A stretch of DNA of 64,000 nt from Ceratotherium simum simum (taxonomy: Eukaryota > Chordata > Mammalia > Perissodactyla > Rhinocerotidae), in contig NW_004454179.1 of assembly GCF_000283155.1 (NCBI RefSeq), positions 2,162,629-2,226,628 on the forward strand, written 5' to 3'. Below the pieces are notes generated by a model. It was not told the origin of the DNA. It worked only from the letters and a program-made list of their open reading frames with translations, and made no database searches. Each line of letters opens with the position of its first letter. The first letter of the stretch is position 1. Below, piece by piece: positions 60,301 through 64,000 of the stretch. A program made the translations under genes and the position numbers.

Positions 60301-63300
60301 TTAAAGCTCATGGGAAAAGCGGTGGTAAAATGGGAGACAGCACTTTAGAAGAGGTAGGTGTAGTAAAGCAACAATTATTCACCAAGTTTCAGTGGTTGAC
60401 CTCTTTTACCAAGACAGGGAAGTAACAGAGCATGTGCCATGAAGTTGAAATGAGAGGTAAATAAGACGAAGAAATAGGGAAAGGTGAATATGAGGGAAAC
60501 AAAAAAGGTTAGGAAGTAAGTCTATAAATAGAGGAAGAATGAGTTCAGGGGAAAGATTTATTCAGAAACATGGAGTGGAAAAATATGTAGAAGCAAGAGT
60601 ATTTGAGCAGGATATAATGGATTGGAAAGTAGAGTAAGATAAATAAGTGGATAGTTTAGAGGTCAGTGAGCAGTGTGATTGGTGTAGCATGGAGACACTG
60701 GTAATAGGATAGATAATAGATACACGACAGATATAATTTATATCAGAGCAACCTTAAATAGTTTTTTTAATTTCTCTTGGAGTGCAAGAAACATAATAGA
60801 ATTCATGAATTTTAAAGATTTTAGTATAGTATATCTGAATCTAATTAAACATCAAAGAGGATGTGATTAATATTAAAGATGGTAATTGGGACTAGTCTGT
60901 ATTTTTGGTTATTGTTCCTATAGCTAAAATAATTTGTCCTGATATTTTGTTTTAGTTTTGGACGTAGTGTGTTTCCCCAACCCCCAATACAAAGTGTAAT
61001 CTTTGTTACTAAAAAATGATTGTTTTAACAGATGATTCAACAGCATCAAGAGTGGTTGGAAGACTTGGTTATTAGACTCCTTTGTGTTTTTGCATTAGAC
61101 AGATTTGGAGACTTTGTTTCTGATGAAGTAAGTATCACCTAAGGGAGGCTTTGCCCAATCAAATTTCAAATTCAACAAAATAAGTTTTCTGCAAATATGA
61201 GTTTTCTTGTTTTCTCATTTATAGGTTGTGGCACCAGTTCGTGAAACTTGTGCTCAGACATTAGGTGTGGTATTAAAGCACATGAATGAAACAGGAGTTC
61301 ATAAGACTGTGGATGTGCTGCTTAAGTTACTTACACAAGAACAATGGGAAGTTAGACATGGTGGTCTGCTAGGAATAAAATATGCTTTGGCAGTTCGTCA
61401 GGTAAACACTTCAGTTTTTGAAGCATGTATAGGAGAGTTTTTTTCCCTCTTAGTTTACTTTCATTAATTGTATGAAATGGCTTGATTCTTAGTGTTACAG
61501 ATAAGCCAGTCAGTCCTTCAAGATTTGCCTTTTTGAGGTAGTGTCACAGAGATAGGTGATGCTAATAAGAATTTAAGTATGAATCAAAAGATGGTTAGTT
61601 AGGTTTGGAAACCTGTTCCTGTCTCATAGCAAGACCAGTTCACAGCGAGAGTCCTCTTGTGTGATGACAGAAGTAGCCTCTGGAGGCTGGCTCTATTGGG
61701 GAAATTGAAAAGAGAGTAGATTGGAATAATGAGAAGCAGAAAGGGATAGCTTCCCCTTCCATCTTTTTTCGTACTCCCTTTGGTTGTTAGCAGCATTGAA
61801 TGAGAAATAGAAGTTAAGGTTGTAGCACAGGGCTACCTATGTCTGTGTGTTCACACAGGGAATTCCTAGTCTTACCTCGAAAACATGTTCTGTTATTGTA
61901 AGTCACACTGAACAATAAAGTACTTGATATTGTTGTAATCTTTTTCAAATGAGATTAGTTACATAGGCTTCTATTGATGTTATTTTTCTTCTCTGTTTAT
62001 GACTTTTTTAATAAATAAAGATTGAATTTATGCTTTCATATGGCAAATTTAATAAAAAATGTTTAAGCACAAAAATTGTACTACAGAAAATTAATCTGTT
62101 TTGATGTACTGTTTTACAGGATGTAATTAATACTTTATTGCCTAAAGTTTTAACTAGAATAATTGAAGGACTCCAGGACCTTGATGATGATGTCAGAGCT
62201 GTTGCTGCAGCATCATTAGTACCTGTAGTGGAAAGCCTCGTGTATCTTCAAACACAAAAGGTAAATTAAATATTTTTGCATTTTCTTCCTATAGAATTTG
62301 TTTACATTTGGGGTGTAGAGTGTTAGGAAAAACATTGAGTACTTTTTTCTCCTTCATCTTCCATTTTTCTTATGATGGATAGCTCTCTGATGTATGTGAT
62401 CTTGATTGTATGTCATCCTTGGAAGAGTGACTCTACTTCCCCTTCATGTACAGAATATGCAGGGAACTTCCTTGAGAAGAAAGCAAACATTTCTTATTTA
62501 TTTTTACTCCTGGTTTTTAGATGTATGAGATTTTTGGGTTTTGGCTTTTGGTTTTTTAATCTGGTCTCATTTTTTGAAGTGCCTCTTTCAAGGTCTGACT
62601 TTCTTTTGTGTTATCACAACCAGAACATGTATATTTGGAAGTGCAGCAAGCACTATTTTAAAAGCTCAAAAGCTAATTTGTCTTTTCATGATGATTAGTA
62701 CTGTTTTAAATAGTCATGCATTGCTTAATGACAGGGGTACATTCTGAGAAATGTGCCATTAGGCGATTTCATCATTGTGCGAACATCATAGAGTGTACTT
62801 ACACAAACCTGGATGGTATAGCCTACTACACACCTATTATGGAACTATCTTATGGGACCACCGTCATTTATGCAGTCCCTCGTTGACTAAAACGTCCTTA
62901 TGTGGGGCATGACTGTATATTACAATTACTTTATGTAGAGGGTCATGTGTTGTGTGTCTACATTGTATTGTTTAGTTTTTTACATAGAGTATTGGCCATG
63001 TTATTTCCTAAATTGTCTCTCCCATTATGAGCCTGATTAAGAAGGGAAGTGCCAAAGTAGAGTTGAGTGGCATTAAAAAGAGGAGTTAGAGAACTGTTAA
63101 AAGGCAAATAATGTCTCATCCTTGACTTTGCTTAAAACTGGCACTATCCAAGGTTATTGAAATTGTATATGTTGATGAATCGGTAGTGACTCCTGGGGTA
63201 TGATTTGGCATGGCTTGTGAATATTTTGTGTAAAATTAATAACTGTTGATAATTGATCTTATAGGTACCCTTCATTATAAATACATTATGGGATGCTCTT

Positions 63301-63389
63301 CTGGAACTAGATGATCTGACCGCTTCAACAAATAGTATTATGACTCTTCTTTCATCCTTGTTAACTTATCCTCAGGTCCAACAATGCAG
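27326..63389 (+). CDS. BTAF1: BTAF1 (TAF172/Mot1), exons 1-13 of a longer gene
   Basis: Join: 27326-27339, 40371-40494, 44296-44410, 46023-46169, 52905-53068, 55462-55598, 58366-58495, 58772-58840, 60264-60353, 61032-61127, 61225-61401, 62120-62260, 63265-63389. The 1,529 coding nt keep one open frame (509 codons plus 2 nt), and all junctions use AG/GT. The protein begins [16 protein letters not shown] and matches the N-terminus of BTAF1, the human Mot1 orthologue (about 1,850 residues). BTAF1 is a nuclear Snf2-type ATPase that strips TBP from DNA and redistributes it among promoters. The visible part is HEAT-repeat-like: helical pairs at about 5-80, and repeats starting near 298 (SWEVRHGAG), 402 (QWEVRHGGL) and 440 ([10 protein letters not shown]). 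Basic stretches at about 207-225 and 244-248 (EEKRRKI) are candidate nuclear localisation signals. The ATG context is good (G at -3 and +4). The C-terminal ATPase is beyond the window. Confidence 0.96.
27340..28808. other. BTAF1 intron 1, 5' part
   Basis: The first 200 bp continue the CpG island, then the sequence turns AT-rich. No exon, RNA gene or clear repeat was recognised. Intron 1 as a whole spans 27340-40370. Confidence 0.5.
28809..29067 (-). repeat. ERE SINE, antisense
   Basis: A (GT)n stretch precedes 'gaagaagactggctctgagc', and the head 'ccagtgggctggcccc' closes it. A short target-site duplication AATGATTG lies at 28801-28808 and 29068-29075. Confidence 0.88.
29582..29957 (-). repeat. 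tRNA-Glu-derived SINE, antisense
   Basis: The right end, read on the minus strand, is GTGGTCTAGAGGTTAAGA then GCTCTCACCGCC then GGGTCAGGGAACC, closely resembling tRNA-Glu(CTC) from the D arm through the acceptor stem. A body of about 300 bp follows, unrelated to ERE. Target-site duplication TGTAATATTTTT lies at 29570-29581 and 29958-29969. It is the same family as 55761-56194. It is a SINE, not a tRNA gene. Confidence 0.8.
30060..30870 (-). repeat. L2 LINE 3' region, antisense
   Basis: 'tagccagtcaccaaacccaa', 'cttaggataaagtgcagatt', 'gaagccttctttgattttc' and 'gtaggtgctcaatacatt' occur in L2 order for the antisense. Frames on either strand are broken. Confidence 0.75.
30871..32437. other. BTAF1 intron 1, unassigned
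   Basis: AT-rich intronic DNA. The 135-codon open frame at 32075-32482 runs into the following ERE and has no recognisable domain. Confidence 0.4.
32451..32669 (+). repeat. ERE SINE (short subtype), sense
   Basis: Head 'tgggccggccccgtggctta' at the left and an A-rich tail with (AAT)n at the right. Target-site duplication AAATCCCTCTGGT (13 bp) lies at 32438-32450 and 32670-32682. Confidence 0.93.
32735..33065 (-). repeat. L1 3' UTR fragment, antisense, split by an ERE
   Basis: 'gataaaatacacataacata' and 'aaattcaccattttaacc' are the antisense L1 3' UTR start. An ERE at 32800-33007 interrupts it. Confidence 0.7.
32800..33007 (-). repeat. ERE SINE (short subtype), antisense
   Basis: T-rich tail at the left and 'gctaagccatggggccagc' at the right. 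Target-site duplication CCATTTTAACCA lies at 32788-32799 and 33008-33019. Confidence 0.92.
33185..33305 (+). repeat. Old L2/MIR-like fragment
   Basis: 'cattcatttgacaagtattt' and 'tctgtgttctaggtgctgga' with 'cattctcatggagtttatat' match a common ancient mammalian repeat. The family is not certain. Confidence 0.5.
33867..34064 (-). mobile_element. Tigger-like nonautonomous DNA transposon
   Basis: Terminal inverted repeats CAGTCATGC and GCATGATTG bound 198 bp, flanked by TA dinucleotides on both sides, the pogo/Tigger target. The interior is related in reverse orientation to the copy at 62711-62915. Confidence 0.75.
34067..38211. other. BTAF1 intron 1, large unassigned stretch
   Basis: No exon was recognised. 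Stretches at about 35640-36150 resemble an old dispersed repeat ('aaaagacattccaaggtgag' then 'gtgagccattgaaagtttga') that also appears near 57440-57700 and 26290-26370. I cannot name it. Confidence 0.4.
38227..38499 (-). repeat. ERE SINE, antisense
   Basis: Two T-runs frame the left half and 'gctaagccacggggcagccc' closes it. Target-site duplication TCAAATATTTTTCTT (15 bp) lies at 38212-38226 and 38500-38514. Confidence 0.93.
38515..39399. other. BTAF1 intron 1, unassigned
   Basis: AT-rich intronic sequence with an A-run at 38712-38724. A degraded repeat may lie at 39200-39350. Confidence 0.4.
39400..40310 (-). repeat. L2 LINE 3' region, antisense
   Basis: 'tgccagattaatctaatagc', 'cttctttctagtttcttgcc', 'gaagccttttcagtattaca' and 'agatgctgaatacatttgtt' fit the antisense L2 order. 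It ends about 60 bp before exon 2. Confidence 0.65.
40371..40494 (+). CDS. BTAF1: BTAF1 exon 2
   Basis: Acceptor TTTTAG; donor GTAAGA. It completes Arg5 and encodes residues 6-46 ([11 protein letters not shown] to NNLLSK), the first helices of the HEAT array. Confidence 0.97.
40495..41764. other. BTAF1 intron 2, 5' part
   Basis: No repeat or exon was recognised apart from a short (TG)n at about 41138-41152. Intron 2 spans 40495-44295. Confidence 0.5.
41765..43975 (-). repeat. L1 ORF2 and 3' UTR, antisense, split by an ERE
   Basis: The left end is the 3' UTR ('agctctattgaaatataatt'). The minus strand near 43172-42753 encodes ORF2-like pieces such as [25 protein letters not shown] and [12 protein letters not shown] with frame breaks. 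It is truncated at its 5' side (right) and interrupted by the ERE at 42081-42349. Confidence 0.9.
42081..42349 (+). repeat. ERE SINE, sense
   Basis: Head 'tggggccggcccagtggcat' at the left and A-rich tail at the right. Target-site duplication AAAATAGTATTTT (13 bp) lies at 42068-42080 and 42350-42362, within an L1. Confidence 0.94.
44296..44410 (+). CDS. BTAF1: BTAF1 exon 3
   Basis: Acceptor TTTAAG; donor GTGCTT, which is weak after the GT. It encodes residues 47-84 ([17 protein letters not shown] to PVPRTKQ). The intron frame stops within four codons, so the boundary is secure. Confidence 0.96.
44411..46022. other. BTAF1 intron 3
   Basis: AT-rich. No exon, RNA gene or recognisable repeat was seen. 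Confidence 0.6.
46023..46169 (+). CDS. BTAF1: BTAF1 exon 4
   Basis: Acceptor CATCTAG; donor GTATGT. It encodes residues 85-133 ([12 protein letters not shown] to EVQDEKS), including an acidic Ser/Thr-rich linker and the [17 protein letters not shown] helix region. Confidence 0.97.
46170..47639. other. BTAF1 intron 4, 5' part
   Basis: No exon or clear repeat was recognised. Intron 4 spans 46170-52904 and its centre is a nested repeat cluster. Confidence 0.5.
48003..49274 (-). repeat. Inner L1 (L1-B), antisense, split by a solo LTR
   Basis: It runs from a 3' UTR ('aattgtggtagaatatagat') to ORF2 end sequence, and resumes after the LTR with 'cttgccagcacttgttattt' to 'gggtgtgaagtgg'. Flanking near-duplicates CTTACTTCATTTT (47990-48002) and CTTATTTCATTTT (49275-49287) look like its target-site duplication in L1-A. 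Confidence 0.75.
48712..49211 (-). repeat. Solo LTR, 500 bp
   Basis: The element starts TGTGTTGTGG and ends ATCACA, with a 5-bp duplication CTTGC at 48707-48711 and 49212-49216. Removing it restores the L1 text 'catcttgccagcacttg'. On the minus strand a TATAAATA-like box lies near 49002-48995, suggesting antisense orientation, but this is not certain. There is no internal proviral sequence. I do not recognise the family. Confidence 0.75.
49411..49611 (-). repeat. ERE SINE, antisense
   Basis: 'gaggaagattgggtctgagc' at the left and 'cactgggccggccc' at the right. Target-site duplication CATGTACATGTTTT (14 bp) lies at 49397-49410 and 49612-49625, within L1-A. Confidence 0.94.
50679..50736 (+). 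repeat. 29-bp perfect tandem duplication
   Basis: Two identical adjacent 29-bp units (50679-50707 and 50708-50736), starting TTGGAATTATG and ending ATATCAAT, lie inside the L1 ORF2 sequence. One copy is expected in L1. Confidence 0.97.
51283..51508 (-). repeat. ERE SINE (short subtype), antisense
   Basis: T-rich tail at the left and 'gctaagccacggagccggcc' at the right. Target-site duplication AAAAAGCTTTTCTT at 51269-51282 recurs with one mismatch at 51509-51522. Confidence 0.92.
51523..52904. other. BTAF1 intron 4, 3' part
   Basis: No exon or assignable repeat. Open frames at 51578-51820 and 52011-52229 have no domain features. Confidence 0.45.
52905..53068 (+). CDS. BTAF1: BTAF1 exon 5
   Basis: Acceptor TTTAAAG; donor GTAGGT. 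It encodes residues 134-188 ([17 protein letters not shown] to NKQP), a charged linker. A second possible donor GTAAAA begins 4 nt downstream; its use would shift the frame. Confidence 0.97.
53069..54047. other. BTAF1 intron 5, 5' part
   Basis: No exon or clear repeat. The 202-codon open frame at 53746-54354 crosses into the ERE and is not a gene. Confidence 0.5.
54062..54304 (-). repeat. ERE SINE, antisense
   Basis: T-run and 'gaggaagatcagccctgagc' at the left, 'ccactgggccggcccc' at the right. Target-site duplication TGGAGGATGGTTCT (14 bp) lies at 54048-54061 and 54305-54318. Confidence 0.94.
54319..55461. other. BTAF1 intron 5, 3' part
   Basis: An A-rich tract (about 54411-54580) is followed by unassigned intronic sequence. 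No exon was recognised. Confidence 0.45.
55462..55598 (+). CDS. BTAF1: BTAF1 exon 6
   Basis: Acceptor CTTTTAG; donor GTAGTA. It encodes residues 189-233 ([15 protein letters not shown] to AVETNEK), including the basic stretch [15 protein letters not shown] (207-221), a candidate nuclear localisation signal. Confidence 0.97.
55761..56194 (+). repeat. tRNA-Glu-derived SINE, sense
   Basis: The left end reads TGGTGGTCTAGTGGTTAAGATGC, then GCGGCCCGGGTTCG, then GGTCAGGGAACC, recognisably tRNA-Glu. The body continues with 'ctgtgatgctgaatgctatg' and ends 'cggcaccaacaccacc'. Target-site duplication TTACTATTACTA lies at 55749-55760 and 56195-56206. It is related in reverse to 29582-29957. Confidence 0.8.
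56207..56897. other. BTAF1 intron 6, middle
   Basis: No exon. A degraded MIR or L2 piece may lie at about 56400-56560. Otherwise unassigned. Confidence 0.4.
56910..57150 (+). repeat. ERE SINE, sense
   Basis: Head 'ggggctggcccggtggcgca' at the left, 'gggccgatcttcctc' plus an A-run at the right. A diverged target-site duplication, AACTAGGCACA near 56899 and AGCTAGACACA near 57152, flanks it. Confidence 0.9.
57163..58365. other. BTAF1 intron 6, 3' part
   Basis: About 57440-57700 holds an old dispersed repeat ('cagtaaagctctggaagaag', 'gcaagggcaaatgcctggaa') that I cannot name. No exon otherwise. Confidence 0.45.
58366..58495 (+). CDS. BTAF1: BTAF1 exon 7
   Basis: Acceptor TTTTTAG; donor GTACTA. 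It encodes residues 234-277 ([16 protein letters not shown] to SSLIEE). KRRK at about 244-247 next to acidic residues is a possible nuclear localisation signal. Confidence 0.97.
58496..58771. other. BTAF1 intron 7
   Basis: A 276-bp AT-rich intron with no recognised content. Confidence 0.7.
58772..58840 (+). CDS. BTAF1: BTAF1 exon 8
   Basis: Acceptor TTATTCAG; donor GTAAGA. It encodes residues 278-300 ([23 protein letters not shown]). At 69 nt it is frame-neutral. Confidence 0.97.
58841..59709. other. BTAF1 intron 8, 5' part
   Basis: No exon or clear repeat recognised. Confidence 0.45.
59727..60035 (-). repeat. ERE SINE, long composite form, antisense
   Basis: From the left: T-run, two 'gaggaaga' units (about 59749-59845), then the short-subtype body 'ccccagcagatagttgtatg' and the head 'gctaagccacggggccggcc'. 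Target-site duplication of 17 bp (59710-59726 and 60036-60052, one mismatch, starting GGAATA) encloses the whole, so it inserted as one piece. Confidence 0.9.
60264..60353 (+). CDS. BTAF1: BTAF1 exon 9
   Basis: Acceptor TTGGTAG; donor GTAGGT. It encodes residues 301-330 ([17 protein letters not shown] to STLEE), completing the HEAT-like repeat whose SWE ends exon 8. Confidence 0.97.
60354..61031. other. BTAF1 intron 9
   Basis: Purine-rich in its first 350 bp. No exon or confidently assigned repeat. Confidence 0.5.
61032..61127 (+). CDS. BTAF1: BTAF1 exon 10
   Basis: Acceptor TTTAACAG; donor GTAAGT. It encodes residues 331-362 ([17 protein letters not shown] to FVSDE). It is followed by a 97-bp intron (61128-61224). 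Confidence 0.97.
61225..61401 (+). CDS. BTAF1: BTAF1 exon 11
   Basis: Acceptor TTTATAG; donor GTAAAC. It encodes residues 363-421 ([14 protein letters not shown] to YALAVRQ), with two HEAT-like helical pairs including [16 protein letters not shown]. Confidence 0.97.
61402..62119. other. BTAF1 intron 11
   Basis: No exon or clear repeat recognised in this 718-bp intron. Confidence 0.55.
62120..62260 (+). CDS. BTAF1: BTAF1 exon 12
   Basis: Acceptor TTTTACAG; donor GTAAAT. It encodes residues 422-468 ([17 protein letters not shown] to YLQTQK), with the HEAT-type motif [18 protein letters not shown]. Confidence 0.97.
62261..63264. other. BTAF1 intron 12
   Basis: A 1,004-bp intron. A Tigger-like element lies at 62711-62915; the remainder is unassigned, and the open frames at 62372-62747 have no domain features. 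Confidence 0.6.
62711..62915 (+). mobile_element. Tigger-like nonautonomous DNA transposon
   Basis: Inverted ends TAGTCATGCA and GGCATGACTG bound 205 bp, with TA on the right flank. The interior ('attaggcgatttcatcattg', 'gaccaccgtcatttatgcag') is the familiar short Tigger derivative, in the opposite orientation to 33867-34064. Confidence 0.75.
63265..63389 (+). CDS. BTAF1: BTAF1 exon 13
   Basis: Acceptor CTTATAG; donor GTAATT. It encodes residues 469-509 ([17 protein letters not shown] to PQVQQC) plus two bases of the next codon. The gene continues outside the window. Confidence 0.96.
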
Positions 63390-64000
63390 GTAATTATTTC
63401 TAGTTAGTGAAATAAAGTAAAAAGTGTTTAGGTATATTTCCAGATAATTAAGCCTAAAAATACAATGGATTAGCACCTTTAAGAACAGTGCTGTAAGTTG
63501 GGATGCCAAAGACTACTATTTTCAAGGAGGCCTTTTCTTCTTTACTCTTTAGCCACCAGTACATTTAGGGCAGGAGCTTAAAAAGGTCATATTGCTTATC
63601 CTTGGGTTACGTCAGTTATATAATTCTTTATCTTGTTCATCCTATAATAATTAACTTTAGAAATGTAATCATTGCATATTATTTTTACCTCTAGCCCCAG
63701 AATATAGAATTTTAGCCTTATTTAGTAACATTTAGTTAACAGAGTTATCACTGAACATCAGCATTACATTTTCCAAAATTTGCTCCTCTGTGAACTTTTT
63801 CTTTGTAATGTTCATTTCAGTTGAAATCAGCCCTTGATTTCACAAATTACTCATCAGGAAGGGAATACATAATAATGTAATATAATGTCCAAAGGCAGAG
63901 ATTGGATGAAGCCAAAAACATAAATCAAAAATTTAAAGTGTCGCCTATTTTCCTAACCTGATATTTGAAATGAAACTCAGCTAATTAATGTATTCTTTAC
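63390..64000. other. BTAF1 intron 13, partial
   Basis: AT-rich intronic sequence to the window end. No further exon recognised. Confidence 0.6.

Noticed and set aside
1..64000. CRISPR array, operon, phage or plasmid-like system
   Set aside because: No regularly spaced short repeats, no dense coding, and splice sites and mammalian repeats throughout show a vertebrate nuclear locus.

Overview
This is a mammalian nuclear genomic window, most likely from an odd-toed ungulate (horse or a relative). The best lineage evidence is at least sixteen copies of a tRNA-derived SINE whose head reads like GGGGCCGGCCC-GTGGC, the equine repeat element (ERE) type known from Perissodactyla, most of them flanked by clear target-site duplications. 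The rest of the interspersed load is ordinary for a placental mammal: L1, L2, MIR, MaLR-like LTRs and Tigger-type DNA transposons. Nothing is bacterial or plasmid-like, and there are no operons, CRISPR arrays or rRNA genes.

Two protein-coding genes are supported, arranged head to head. FGFBP3 lies on the minus strand. Its coding region (16004-16771, 255 codons) is intact and sits in a CpG-rich patch. A probable 5' untranslated exon lies upstream near 17209, joined by a short intron. BTAF1 lies on the plus strand. A CpG-rich promoter near 26.9-27.3 kb carries a CRE/ETS motif in a 20-bp periodic array. The 14-nt coding part of exon 1 starts at 27326, and thirteen coding exons can be followed to 63389, where the gene runs out of the window. 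Every exon junction keeps one reading frame, giving 509 codons plus 2 nt. That is the N-terminal HEAT-repeat, TBP-binding part of a protein known to be about 1,850 residues in human. The Snf2 ATPase is outside the window.

Layout: 1-15 kb, gene-free and repeat-rich; 15-17.4 kb, FGFBP3; 17.4-26.9 kb, intergenic with L1, ERE, MIR and L2; 26.9-27.34 kb, BTAF1 promoter and exon 1; 27.34-40.37 kb, the large first intron; 40.37-63.39 kb, exons 2-13 with introns from 97 bp to 6.7 kb. FGFBP3 (a secreted FGF-release protein) and BTAF1 (a nuclear TBP remover) have no known joint function; their adjacency is the normal mammalian arrangement.

I found no convincing undescribed biological system. The most interesting structures are a four-layer nested insertion in BTAF1 intron 4 (L1, within it a second L1, within that a 500-bp solo LTR, with an ERE in the outer L1), a SINE family with a recognisable tRNA-Glu head (two copies), the periodic CRE/ETS promoter array, two small tandem duplications (29 bp and 36 bp), and a run of five consecutive frame-neutral exons in BTAF1. 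Repeat family names are from memory of consensus sequences and were not checked against a database.
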